From NCBI GenBank assembly GCA_964609385.1, contig CAZSSM010000043.1:1-60649 (forward strand): a stretch of DNA of 60,649 bases, read 5' to 3'. The notes under the pieces are model-generated. The model did not search any database. It was not told where the DNA came from and saw only the letters and a program-made list of their open reading frames with translations. Positions 8,860 to 17,496 of the stretch are shown piece by piece; positions within the stretch are counted from its first letter, which is position 1, and each line of letters opens with the position of its first letter. This DNA comes from CAZSSM01 sp964609385 (GTDB lineage: Bacteria > Planctomycetota > Planctomycetia > Isosphaerales > Isosphaeraceae). The position numbers were made by a program, and so were the translations under genes.

Positions 8860-9885
8860 GTGATCGTTCGCCATTTGCCGGACCTCTTTGCTCTGACGCA
8901 CGCCGAGGCCCACGACCTGCTGGGTTTGGCCCGCCGTCTCAAACGCGACGAGGGTCCCGAGGTTCCGCGACCGCTCCAAGGCAGAACCCTAGGCCTTTGG
9001 TTCGAGAAGCCCTCGCTCCGGACTCGCGTCAGTTTCGAGGCCGCCATGGCGCAACTGGGCGGACACCCGATCTTCCTGCGCGGCGAGGACGTCCACCTGG
9101 GCGTTCGTGAGACCGTTGCCGACTTCGCGCGGGTGATCAGCCAATATGTCGATGCCCTGGCAGTACGGACCTTCTCGCACGACACGGTTTTGGAGTTGGC
9201 CCGGCATGCCAGCGTCCCGGTCATCAACGCCCTCTCCGAAGCGGCTCACCCCTGTCAAGCCATGGGCGACCTGCTGACGATCCTCGAAGAGCGTGGTCAG
9301 CTTGAGGGACTCCGATTGGTTTTCGTCGGTGACGGAAACAACGTGGCCCGCTCCTTGGCAGTTGCTTCGGCTTTGACCGGCGTCCAATTCGTACTGGCCT
9401 GCCCGTCCCACTACAACTTCCCCGAGACATTTCGTAGCCGGTTCGCCCGAGCCTTCCCCGAGACGCCACTGATCGTGGAGAACGATCCGCGACGCGCTCT
9501 GGCCGAGGCCGACGCGGTTTACACCGACGTCTGGGCAAGCATGGGTCAGGAGGAGGAAGCCGAGGCGCGTCGACGGAGCTTTGCCGCCTATCAAGTCAAT
9601 GCTGAACTGCTGGGTCACGCTGCGCCCGGAGCGATCTTCCTCCACTGCCTGCCAGCGCGTCGTGGTGAGGAGGTCACCGACCAGGTGCTTGACGGTCCGC
9701 AGAGTCGCATCCTGCCCCAGGCGGCCAACCGGCTCTACTTTCAGAAGGCGTTGTTACACTGGCTGCTGGCTGATCCTTGCACGACGTGGACCGAGGAGTC
9801 TGAAGTCGCCGCGCATCTCTCCTCCCACAACGGTTCGGCTAACGGGCATCACGGGTCTCCCGCCTCCTACGATCAATCCAAGTAG
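8860..9885 (+). CDS. argF: Ornithine carbamoyltransferase
   Basis: Makes citrulline from ornithine and carbamoyl phosphate. The carbamoyl-phosphate motif is the SLRTR variant (residues 52-56) of the usual STRTR. HPCQAMGDLLT and, later, HCLPARRGEEV (ornithine-site HCLP) are present. About 341 residues, including a short Ser/Gly/His-rich tail. The start must be GTG 8860, because the overlapping ATG at 8858 runs straight into a stop (ATGTGA). It is the last gene of the arginine run; rph follows after 142 bp. Confidence 0.95.
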   Translation: MIVRHLPDLFALTHAEAHDLLGLARRLKRDEGPEVPRPLQGRTLGLWFEKPSLRTRVSFEAAMAQLGGHPIFLRGEDVHLGVRETVADFARVISQYVDALAVRTFSHDTVLELARHASVPVINALSEAAHPCQAMGDLLTILEERGQLEGLRLVFVGDGNNVARSLAVASALTGVQFVLACPSHYNFPETFRSRFARAFPETPLIVENDPRRALAEADAVYTDVWASMGQEEEAEARRRSFAAYQVNAELLGHAAPGAIFLHCLPARRGEEVTDQVLDGPQSRILPQAANRLYFQKALLHWLLADPCTTWTEESEVAAHLSSHNGSANGHHGSPASYDQSK

Positions 9886-10027
9886 ATCGGGCCTCAACAC
9901 AACGACCCATTCTCGATCCGTGTGTCTGCCTTCGCCTGGCGTCGCCGTTCCCTAGTTAGTCGCGCGATCGATCCTACCTCTCCTCTGCCATCGCATACCG
10001 TGGCGCCTTGTTCGAGTATCACCTTCA

Positions 10028-10780
10028 ATGACCTCCAACGCCTCCGACGACCATGTCCGCCACGACGGCCGTGCCCTGGACCAACTCCGTGACGTGACGA
10101 TCGAGCGTGGCTTCATCCGGACTAGCTCCGGCAGCGCGCTGTATCGTGCCGGTCGGACCACCGTACTAGTCACTGCCAATATCGCGCCCAACGTCCCTCC
10201 ATTCCTGACCGGGCATGGCACCGGTTGGCTGACCGCTGAGTATGCGATGCTGCCCGGCAGCACCGGCCAGCGTAAACGTCGAGGACCCGATGGGCGCGGC
10301 ACCGAAATCCAGCGGCTCATTGGCCGTTCGCTTCGCGCAGCCGTCGACCTCTCCAAACTCGGCGAACGCACCATCCACATCGATGCAGACGTCCTCGAAG
10401 CCGATGGCGGGACCCGAACCGCCGCCATCACCGCCGCTTTCGTTGCTGTCGTCGAGGCGCTCGAGGGACTCGAACCGACCTTGGAGGATCCGCCCGAAGC
10501 TGATCCCGCTGCTGTGCTGAAGCAAAGTGTCGCTGCGGTCAGCGTTGGGATCGTCGACGGTCGACCGATGCTCGACCTCGATTACGTTGAGGATTCGCAA
10601 GCGGAGGTCGATTTCAATGTCGTCCGACTAGGGAACGGCGGGCTCGTCGAGATCCAAGGAACCGGCGAGGGTGGCACCTTCGACCGCAGCCAACTCGATC
10701 GGCTGCTCGACCTCGCCGAACTCGGTATCGATCGGCTCTCCGCGATCCAGAGCCAAGCCCTCGGCGTTGACCGGCCTTGA
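10028..10780 (+). CDS. rph: Ribonuclease PH
   Basis: Phosphorolytic 3' to 5' exoribonuclease that trims tRNA 3' ends. The whole length (250 residues) matches the family: HDGRALDQLRDVTIERGF at the start, VPPFLTGHGTGWLTAEYAML, EIQRLIGRSLRAAVDL, GERTIHIDADVLEADGGTR and AAITAAFVAVVEAL. The ATG at 10028 gives the expected N terminus. It is convergent with the broken hydrolase gene. Confidence 0.96.
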   Translation: MTSNASDDHVRHDGRALDQLRDVTIERGFIRTSSGSALYRAGRTTVLVTANIAPNVPPFLTGHGTGWLTAEYAMLPGSTGQRKRRGPDGRGTEIQRLIGRSLRAAVDLSKLGERTIHIDADVLEADGGTRTAAITAAFVAVVEALEGLEPTLEDPPEADPAAVLKQSVAAVSVGIVDGRPMLDLDYVEDSQAEVDFNVVRLGNGGLVEIQGTGEGGTFDRSQLDRLLDLAELGIDRLSAIQSQALGVDRP

Positions 10781-10855
10781 CCACATGGTCTGTCTGAACT
10801 GGTCCGATCCGAGCGCGAAGACGAGAGTAACTGATACGCGTGGCCTGATCGCAAC

Positions 10856-11829
10856 TCAACGATCTACCGATGTGTCGAGCCCTTTAAGGTGCTTATTGAA
10901 CCACTCGATGGCCAAACGCTGGGCCTCGGCACGTTTCTCATTATAAATCCCATAGTGGCGAATCCCTTTGAGAGTCACCAGTTTCTTGACCCCATCGGCT
11001 CGCTCGAAGGCCAGGATGGCGTGTTTGCGGTTGTCAAAGAGTTCCTCGTTCTCAGCGATGAGGAACAGCTTGGCGACATCGTCACAGCGGTCGATGTCCT
11101 CGATGGGCTTATATCGCATCATCTTCTCGAAGATCGGTGCACCTCGGAGGTTACCGATGACCCGCTGGCCGGGTTCAGGGTAGCCGATCTCTCCTCGTGT
11201 TCGGGCCGTCGCCTGGCGGTAGGTAATTGCACGGATGCCTGGCTCAGCGATCGTCCAACGCGCGTCCATCGAGCCGGCCTGGCTGACAAACGCCTTGACG
11301 CGTGGGTCACGAGCAGCGGCATAGATGACGTGCCTTCCTGAGAATGTCGAGCCCCAGAGACCGATCTTCTGGCCATCACAACGAGGTTCGGCTTGGGTCC
11401 AGTGGATCGCGTTGAGCAGGTCGGTCATCTAGTCGATTGGGTCGACCACCTCGCGAATCTCACTGACCTCAGCGACTAATTTACCATCGCGGATCTCCGG
11501 TTTGCCGATCGGAACCAACCGCGCGTCGCTCGCTCCCCAACCGCGGTAGTCGAAGGCAACTACGAGGTACCCGGCCCTCGAGAAGGCGATTGCGTCAGGA
11601 CGGAGCGCCCGAGCTGTGCCCCCCACCCATGCGACATGACGATCACCGGCAACTTCGCGTTGGACTCATCCCGAGGCGTGTAGATCTCGGCGGCCATCCG
11701 CGTCCCTTCGCTGATGATCGTCTCAACGCGATACGCGACGTCCTTGGGTGGCTGCCAGGACGGCTCAGCCGCTTCCTGCGTTGGCAACCAACAGAATGTC
11801 CATGTGATCCAGGAGATCGTCGCGAACAT
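10856..11829 (-). pseudogene. Alpha/beta hydrolase, broken by a frameshift and a nonsense codon
   Basis: Three adjacent minus-strand segments together make one secreted alpha/beta hydrolase of about 320 residues (X-Pro/S15-like or dienelactone-like). The first (11829 to about 11620) carries a hydrophobic N terminus and ends VIVMSHGWG. Then a run of six G/C bases at 11619-11624 is one base short; a seventh would join it to GGTARALRPDAIAFSRAGY and FDYRGWGASD. A TAG at 11429-11431 stops the frame just before MTDLLNAIHWTQ. The nucleophile elbow reads GSTFSG where GxSxSG would be expected, so the catalytic Ser may be Thr. Two lesions plus the active-site change argue for real decay rather than one sequencing error, though the homopolymer lesion alone could be an artefact. 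Confidence 0.75.
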
Positions 11830-12240
11830 GGGCGAACACCCCTCAATTTTGGGATCGACCGGCCTGATCGTTATCAGCAGGTTTCCAGTTCGTCTGGGAC
11901 CGTTAAAGAGTTGTCACGGCCGTCGCGATTGTGACGGGGTCATCGTAAACAACAGACCACTCCAGAGCCGAATCGGTCTGAATTGCCCTGGACAAGGTGG
12001 TCTCATCACAGGACAACTCGGCTTCGCTCGACCTAGCCCTCCTGGTACGACATCGCGGAGCCGGTCGATTCCCCAAAGGAACAGCCGGTATCCCTCTTGG
12101 TTTCGGGGTCGAGTCGTCGTCGGTCTTCGACGATCCCAAGAGAAGCAATCCGCGATCGGTGCGCAGTGGTCCTCGGTCATGTACTGACCATAACCAACTA
12201 AGTCACTGCGTCGGATCGCGACATCCAGGAGGGTGTTCGC
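11830..12240. other. Divergent spacer between the broken hydrolase and a secreted protein
   Basis: No credible gene is seen in either strand. It should contain the promoter of the plus-strand gene at 12241. Open frames across it overlap the real gene antisense. Confidence 0.5.
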
Positions 12241-13431
12241 GTGCTGAATAGCTTGAAGAACCTGTTCGGTCCTATCGTTCTCGGGAGCTTCGGCCTGATC
12301 GTCTCGACTGCCGATCCGTGCCGAGCTCAGATCCCCCGGCCATCGTCGGTCGCTCCGGAGCCAGCCCCGCTCGAAGAAGTCGCCGCAGCCGTGCCTGAGT
12401 TGCCCGAGGGCGTCCACATCCAGCAATTTATGCTGACCCGTGAGGCCGGCCCATGGATGGTCTTAGCCAAGACATTCCGCGGTCCCGAGGCCGAGACGAT
12501 GGCTATGGCCTTAGTCCTCGAACTGCGTGGCCGCCATGGACTGCCGGCTTGGATCTTCAAGAAGAACATGATGCCGGGTGGAAGCCTGATGCAAGGAGTC
12601 GTCCCGACAGCACCCCGGAATCGGTCGACCGCTGTAGACGAATTGGGACGGGTTCGCCGATACGACGAGGCCAGCGTCTTGGTCGGAGGCGTTGCGACCC
12701 GAGACCAACAGGAGAGGCTTTGGCGCAAGGTTAAATCGATTAACCCAGAAGTGCTCAAGTCGGCACCCGATCTCTTTCGACGAAAGGGATTGCATAAGGC
12801 GTTCCGCTGTCCCAACCCGTTCTGGCCGGCGCAAGACCTCTATCCCAAGGTCAAGGATCCGCTGGTCGTCAAGATGAATGCAGGCCCGAACAATATCCAT
12901 CAATGTCAGGGGCAATACACATTGGTCGTAGCTGACTTCACTGGCCGCTTTGCCCAAGGCGCCGAGAAGTATGTCAGTAAGTCCAATGACGCGATGTGGG
13001 AGAAGATTCCTTTCCTTAAGGCTCAGAGTCGGTTTCTTAATGCGGATTGGCTAGGAAATAGTCCGTTGGCCCGAGCTGGCGACGATGCCGAGGCGTTAGC
13101 CAAGCGAATCAATCGCGAAGAGCGGATTGTGAAGTCAGGCCATCGTGCCTATGCGTATCATGACCGAACTTCTAGCAAAGTGCTTGTTGGTTCGTTCATG
13201 CGGCCCGACGATCCCCAAATGGCTCCGTTGTTCGAGGAATTGACTCTGTTGGTTGGTCGGATGTGGAAGGACGGCACAGCAACGAAATACACCGTTTTCG
13301 CACCAGCCCCGTTACCCGCGCGGATCATCCGCAAGCCCGACGCGACCATTGAGTTCCGTCTGGTACAGAATGTTCCCCAGTTCAAGGTCACACCGAGGAT
13401 CTCGGCCGGCTCCACCTCGACACGCCGCTGA
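12241..13431 (+). CDS. Secreted protein with two SPOR-like segments, function unknown
   Basis: Begins at GTG 12241 with an apparent signal peptide (about residues 1-30, ending near CRAQ). A Pro/Ala-rich linker follows, then two stretches that look like SPOR or SPOR-derived folds by pattern: GPWMVLAKTFRG followed by a helix and GLPAWIF (about residues 70-105), and GQYTLVVADFTG, later HRAYAYHDRTSSKVLVGSF (about 220-320). SPOR domains bind denuded peptidoglycan. Here the similarity is only in the alternation of beta strands and helix, so the role is a guess. The protein is 396 residues. It stands alone between a pseudogene and the assembly gap. Confidence 0.7.
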   Translation: MLNSLKNLFGPIVLGSFGLIVSTADPCRAQIPRPSSVAPEPAPLEEVAAAVPELPEGVHIQQFMLTREAGPWMVLAKTFRGPEAETMAMALVLELRGRHGLPAWIFKKNMMPGGSLMQGVVPTAPRNRSTAVDELGRVRRYDEASVLVGGVATRDQQERLWRKVKSINPEVLKSAPDLFRRKGLHKAFRCPNPFWPAQDLYPKVKDPLVVKMNAGPNNIHQCQGQYTLVVADFTGRFAQGAEKYVSKSNDAMWEKIPFLKAQSRFLNADWLGNSPLARAGDDAEALAKRINREERIVKSGHRAYAYHDRTSSKVLVGSFMRPDDPQMAPLFEELTLLVGRMWKDGTATKYTVFAPAPLPARIIRKPDATIEFRLVQNVPQFKVTPRISAGSTSTRR

Positions 13432-13471
13432 TCCTTCAAGAGTAAACTGCCTTGTGGAGTCGTTGGGCCTA

Positions 13472-13503
13472 CCCCAACCCCCAGTCGCTAGGGGAAGGGG
13501 GGG
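13472..13503. terminator. GC-rich hairpin after the SPOR-like gene
   Basis: CCCCAACCCC at 13472-13481 faces GGGGAAGGGG at 13491-13500 with an AA/AA internal mismatch and a nine-base loop. It lies 40 bases after the stop at 13431. There is no T-run, so the terminator role is uncertain. Confidence 0.4.
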
Positions 13504-13540
13504 CAGAAATGTAGCCCGTGCTGGCCAGCGGATGCTGGGT

Positions 13541-13550
13541 NNNNNNNNNN
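13541..13550. other. Assembly gap
   Basis: Ten N characters. The real distance between the flanks is unknown, so 13432-13663 may miss sequence. Confidence 0.99.
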
Positions 13551-13663
13551 GGCATACCCGATCCGCGAGGCGCTCGGGGATCGGGTCGATGAATTGTCGC
13601 CGGTCCTGGCCTCCTCTTCCTGGGTCCCCAACAGCTTTGTATCACTTGAGACTTCGATGCGCC

Positions 13664-14356
13664 ATGACTACCACGACGCCAATAGACCTAGCACCGATTC
13701 GCCTGGTCATCGGGACAAGGAACCCGAAGAAATGCCGCGAGATGGTCGAGCTGTTGGCCCCGCCTTGGGAGTTGGACCGTCATCTCGATCGGATTGTCGG
13801 TCAGACGCTGGCCGAGGTCGAGGCGGAGGGTACGCTCACTGTGCCGAAGGTGGTCGAGGACGAGGAGACCTTTGTCGGCAACGCTGATAAGAAGGCTTCC
13901 GAAGTGGCTCGATTCCTTAAGCGTTGGACCCTGGCCGACGACTCTGGTCTCAGTGTCGAAGCATTGAACGGGGCGCCTGGCGTCTATTCGGCGCGGTATG
14001 CTGGCGAGCCGACCGACGATCAGGCCAACAATCGGAAGTTACTGGCGGCCCTGGAATCGGTCGAGGATGCGAACCGGGGCGCCGCGTTCGTCTGCGCGTT
14101 AAGCCTCGCTGATCCCGAAGGTCGGATCCGTCTCCGCGCTGAAGGGTGTTGTCGGGGACGGATTGCGCACCGGCTGCGTGGCGAGGCCGGCTTCGGCTAC
14201 GATCCCCTCTTCGAGATCCTGGAACTGAACAAGACCTTTGGAGAACTCAGCACGCTGGTAAAGCACCAGCTCAGCCACCGTGCTCGAGCCTTCAACCGAC
14301 TCAGACTCCAACTCAGGCCAATGATCGCCCGCGTCGAGATTCCTCCGGATTGTTGA
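13664..14356 (+). CDS. rdgB: Non-canonical purine NTP pyrophosphatase (RdgB/HAM1)
   Basis: Hydrolyses dITP, ITP and XTP to keep deaminated purines out of nucleic acids. Diagnostic segments are VIGTRNPKKCREM (substrate loop near the N terminus), LADDSGLSVEALNGAPGVYSAR (metal-binding Asp residues), GEAGFGYDPLFE and KHQLSHRARAF. The ATG at 13664 gives 230 residues. The frame is open further upstream through the N gap, but that part has no family similarity. It is convergent with dnaB, 15 bp apart. Confidence 0.93.
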   Translation: MTTTTPIDLAPIRLVIGTRNPKKCREMVELLAPPWELDRHLDRIVGQTLAEVEAEGTLTVPKVVEDEETFVGNADKKASEVARFLKRWTLADDSGLSVEALNGAPGVYSARYAGEPTDDQANNRKLLAALESVEDANRGAAFVCALSLADPEGRIRLRAEGCCRGRIAHRLRGEAGFGYDPLFEILELNKTFGELSTLVKHQLSHRARAFNRLRLQLRPMIARVEIPPDC

Positions 14357-14371
14357 GGCTCTCGATCAGGC

Positions 14372-15784
14372 TCACTGGAAGGGCTCTTCGACGTTGGCCA
14401 GGTTCTCGAACCGCATGAACGATTTCAAGAAGGTCATCTTGACGGTCCCAGTAGCGCCATTGCGGTTCTTGGCCACGATTAACTCTCCGATGCCCGGCTG
14501 ATCGTTGGCGTCGTAGTATTCGGGCCGGTGCAGAAGCATGACGATATCGGCGTCTTGTTCAATAGCACCGGACTCGCGAAGGTCGGCCATTCGCGGCCTG
14601 CGGTCTTCCCGACTCTCCACAGCGCGGTTGAGCTGGGAGAGTGAGATGACGGGAACCTGTAGCTCGCGGGCCAGCGCTTTGAGGCGACGGCTGATCTTGG
14701 AGATTTGCTCCTGTCGGCTGTCCCGGTGATCACCCGATTCCGGCTCGATCAACTGGATGTAGTCAACCACAACCATGCCTAGGTTGTGCCGGAGCTTCAA
14801 TCGACGTGCGTTGGCGGTGATCTGAAGCATATTCCGTGTTGGTGTGTCATCGATGAACAGAGGCGCCTGGCGGAGTTCGTCATAGCCCTCGCTAAGTTTG
14901 TTCAGCTCGCGGTTGCCTAAGTTTTGTCCGGTCCGGACCTTGTAGCCGTCCACCCGCGCCCGCGCTACGAGGAGCCGGTCGGCCAACTCGTTCTGGCCCA
15001 TTTCCAGACTCACGAACAGCACGCCGACTCGCTGTTCCACGGCGACACTCTCGCAGATATTCAACGCCAGGGCCGTTTTGCCCATGCTCGGCCGCGCCGC
15101 CAGAATAATTAGCTGAGCCGGATGAAAGCCGGTGGTCAGATCGTCCAGTTCGAAATAACCGCTGCCAAGGCCAGCGACGACCTGTCGATGCTCTGCGCGA
15201 TGGACGATTCGCTCCATTGCTGTCTCTAGGAGCGTTGCAATGTCGATTGTCTCGCCAATAGCTTGCTCCTCAGCGATCTGAAAGATCTGCCGTTCGGCAT
15301 CCTGAAGCATCTGCTCGGACGTCTTCGTTTGGCCATAACCGTCATAGAGGATCTGGTTGGCCGACTCGACCAGCTGTCGACGGACCGACTTCTCGCGGAC
15401 GATCCGGGCATAATACTCCGCGTTGGCCGCGTGCGGGACGCTGGCCAGTAATTCGGCGATCTCGTCATCTCCGCCGGCTTGTTCTAGGAGGCCGCGGGTC
15501 TCCAGCTCTTCTTTAAGGATCAGCGAGTCGAACGGTTGTCCTCGCTCGTAGATTTCGCGGATGACTCGGTAGATAATCTGGTGACGTTCGCGGTAGAAGT
15601 CCTCGACTTTGAGTAGCGAGGCAACATCGTGCATGCGCACGTTGTCGTAGAGGACGCTGCCGAGCACCCCCTTCTCAGCCTGAAGGCTTTGAGGGGGAAG
15701 CTGGTCGAAACGGTTATTGGCCGTTCCGTTCGGGGTGGTTTTCCGATCGTACGTCCCGTTGTGTCCGTTCTTCTCCGACGCCAT
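14372..15784 (-). CDS. dnaB: Replicative DNA helicase DnaB
   Basis: Hexameric 5' to 3' helicase of the replication fork. The N-terminal DnaG-interacting domain (PPQSLQAEKGVLGSVL onward) is followed by a RecA-like ATPase with Walker A ARPSMGKTAL, Walker B VVVDYIQLI, the SQLNRAVE segment and LRESGAIEQDADIVMLLHRPEYY. It has 470 residues, the normal length, after a short polar N-terminal extension. No intein is present. It is the last gene of a minus-strand cluster rplY-pth-rpsF-ssb-rplI-dnaB, and is separated from rplI by a perfect palindrome. Confidence 0.97.
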   Translation of the reverse strand: MASEKNGHNGTYDRKTTPNGTANNRFDQLPPQSLQAEKGVLGSVLYDNVRMHDVASLLKVEDFYRERHQIIYRVIREIYERGQPFDSLILKEELETRGLLEQAGGDDEIAELLASVPHAANAEYYARIVREKSVRRQLVESANQILYDGYGQTKTSEQMLQDAERQIFQIAEEQAIGETIDIATLLETAMERIVHRAEHRQVVAGLGSGYFELDDLTTGFHPAQLIILAARPSMGKTALALNICESVAVEQRVGVLFVSLEMGQNELADRLLVARARVDGYKVRTGQNLGNRELNKLSEGYDELRQAPLFIDDTPTRNMLQITANARRLKLRHNLGMVVVDYIQLIEPESGDHRDSRQEQISKISRRLKALARELQVPVISLSQLNRAVESREDRRPRMADLRESGAIEQDADIVMLLHRPEYYDANDQPGIGELIVAKNRNGATGTVKMTFLKSFMRFENLANVEEPFQ

Positions 15785-15880
15785 GACCGGGTCCCTTCAG
15801 TTGGACCGGTTGCCATTCCGTTCGAGCCACGATGGGCAGGTGGAGATGCTCCACGCGCACTAAGAACGGATCGGCCTAAG

Positions 15881-15914
15881 GCCCACACTCGCTTCAGCTG
15901 AAGCGAGTGTGGGC
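15881..15914. repeat. Perfect 34-bp palindrome between rplI and dnaB
   Basis: The arm GCCCACACTCGCTTCAG (15881-15897) is followed at once by its exact reverse complement (15898-15914). It starts 17 bases after the rplI stop and ends about 97 bases before the dnaB start in the direction of transcription. RNA from either strand would form a very stable hairpin with a tight loop. No T-run follows, so it could be an attenuator, an RNA-processing or stability element, or a protein site. Confidence 0.85.
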
Positions 15915-15930
15915 GTCGCGAACTGGTTGC

Positions 15931-16560
15931 TCAGGCCTCGTCTTCCGACTCCTCGTCATGCGGCGGGATAACCCAGAGCACGACTTGTGCCTCGACTTCC
16001 TCAGCCAACGCGATGGGGATCTTGTACTCGCCGAGCACCTTTAGGGGCGCTTCGATCTGGATCCGATCGACCTCGATGGTGAAGTTGTTCTCGGCGATCG
16101 CCTCGGCGATCTGATCGGCGTTGACTGAGCCGTAGAGATAGCCCTCATCGTTGGCATTCGCCTCGATGGTGATGTGGAGGTTGTTGAGCTGAGCGGCCAT
16201 GTTGCGGAGGTCAGCCAGCCGGGCCTCTTCGATTTCTTGAAGCTTGCGGCGTCGCTTTTCGACTAGCAGGAGGTTGTGGGGCGTCGCGAATGTGGCCAAT
16301 CCTTTGGGGATCAGATAGTTGCGAGCGAATCCAGGCCGAACTCGGACCAGGTCGCCGGGCTTGCCAACGTACTGTACAGAGCTGGTCAGCAGTAGTTGCA
16401 TGTACCCGTCCTTGGAGCGGGTTGGATGGTTCCGCCGACGGAGGGCTCCGGGCTTGTGCGCGATCGCTGCGAACTCGGCGAGCACCTGGTCAGTCTGGGC
16501 CTGACGCTGAGCGGCGGCCTGTTGCTTGGCGAGTGTCTTGGACTTGGCGGACTTGGCCAT
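15931..16560 (-). CDS. rplI: 50S ribosomal protein L9 with N-terminal extension
   Basis: Binds 23S rRNA with its N domain. The canonical L9 start corresponds to MQLLLTSSVQYVGKPGDLV at residue 54; RPGFARNYLIPKGLAT, the long connecting helix (KRRRKLQEIEEARLADL) and the C-terminal domain follow. The first 53 residues are a basic, Ala/Gln-rich extension absent from most bacterial L9. I keep the ATG at 16560 because a ribosome-associated basic N-terminal extension is usual in planctomycetes; a shorter start at the internal Met is possible. The total is 209 residues with an acidic C-terminal tail. It lies downstream of ssb with no rpsR between them. Confidence 0.92.
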   Translation of the reverse strand: MAKSAKSKTLAKQQAAAQRQAQTDQVLAEFAAIAHKPGALRRRNHPTRSKDGYMQLLLTSSVQYVGKPGDLVRVRPGFARNYLIPKGLATFATPHNLLLVEKRRRKLQEIEEARLADLRNMAAQLNNLHITIEANANDEGYLYGSVNADQIAEAIAENNFTIEVDRIQIEAPLKVLGEYKIPIALAEEVEAQVVLWVIPPHDEESEDEA

Positions 16561-16730
16561 GGTCGTGGGCTCCGCGAGGCATGGCCAGTCGATCGTGCGA
16601 CGGCCCGCGCTCCAATCAATTCACAAGAAAGCTTCACAATGAAGATGAGGGTCGAAGAAGGCTCATGTGCGAAAACAAGCCTCGCTGGCCTCTACGAACG
16701 AAACACAAATGGGTCGCGTGGGGTAGGTCA

Positions 16731-17279
16731 TCAGAATGGGATGTCGTCACCGCTAGCGCTATTGTCGAGGTGGGATGGCCGTTGGGTCGTCGGGCCGAGG
16801 CCGCGTCGGACATTGCCGGCAGGTGTCGAGCGATCGTAGGAAGATTCGTCGCGACCATTGGCAGCGGCATCATCGTTGTGGTGTGGCGTACCACCGGCGT
16901 AATCGTCGTTTCCGGAGTCATTGTATGAAGGACGCGAGTCGCTTCGGCTATCGAGAAATTGGATCCGCTCCCCCTCGACCTTGATCTTGGACCGTTTCTC
17001 GCCAGAGTTTCGGTCGTCCCACGTCTCCTTCTTGAGGTAGCCTTCAACGTGGATCTGGCTTCCTTTGTGGAGGAATTTGGCACAGTTCTCCGCGTTGTTC
17101 CGCCAGACGGTCACGTCGATGTAGAGAGTTTCACCTTTCTCTTCACCGGTGTTGCGATCGCGCCAAGAGCGACCGGTGGCCAGGGGCAGGTCCATGACTG
17201 GTGTTTGGCTGGTGGTATAGCGAAGCTCGGGATCTCTGGTGAGTCGTCCGATCAGGTACACTTTGTTCAAGTCGGCCAT
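16731..17279 (-). CDS. ssb: Single-stranded DNA-binding protein
   Basis: Tetrameric OB-fold protein that coats single-stranded DNA. The ATG at 17279 begins MADLNKVYLIGRLTRDPELR, the standard SSB start; the frame is open upstream but unrelated. The OB domain runs to about residue 110 (TLYIDVTVWRNNAENCAKFL, GSQIHVEGYLKKETWDD). An Asn/Asp/Ser-rich linker and the partner-binding tip DDIPF complete 182 residues. It lies between rpsF and rplI, the common ribosomal-protein/ssb arrangement, but without rpsR. Confidence 0.95.
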   Translation of the reverse strand: MADLNKVYLIGRLTRDPELRYTTSQTPVMDLPLATGRSWRDRNTGEEKGETLYIDVTVWRNNAENCAKFLHKGSQIHVEGYLKKETWDDRNSGEKRSKIKVEGERIQFLDSRSDSRPSYNDSGNDDYAGGTPHHNDDAAANGRDESSYDRSTPAGNVRRGLGPTTQRPSHLDNSASGDDIPF

Positions 17280-17496
17280 GGCCACGCCTCTCTCGGACTT
17301 TGGGCAACGATACCCATTTGCGGATCGACCGATTTCGCCTGTCTGAGGCGATTTCTCGGTACACGAGCCGCTAAACACATGTCCCCTATTGGAGTAGGCT
17401 ATCACACCTCCCCCATCGCGGCAAGAGAACTCTACGGTTGCATCGCAGTGCGGCAGAGACACAAAAGTGTTTCGCCCAAGCGCAGGGCCTCAGGAG

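Noticed and set aside
11914..12426. 170-codon minus-strand frame in the hydrolase/secreted-protein spacer
   Set aside because: It overlaps the signal peptide of the plus-strand gene and has an Arg/Pro-rich composition without motifs.
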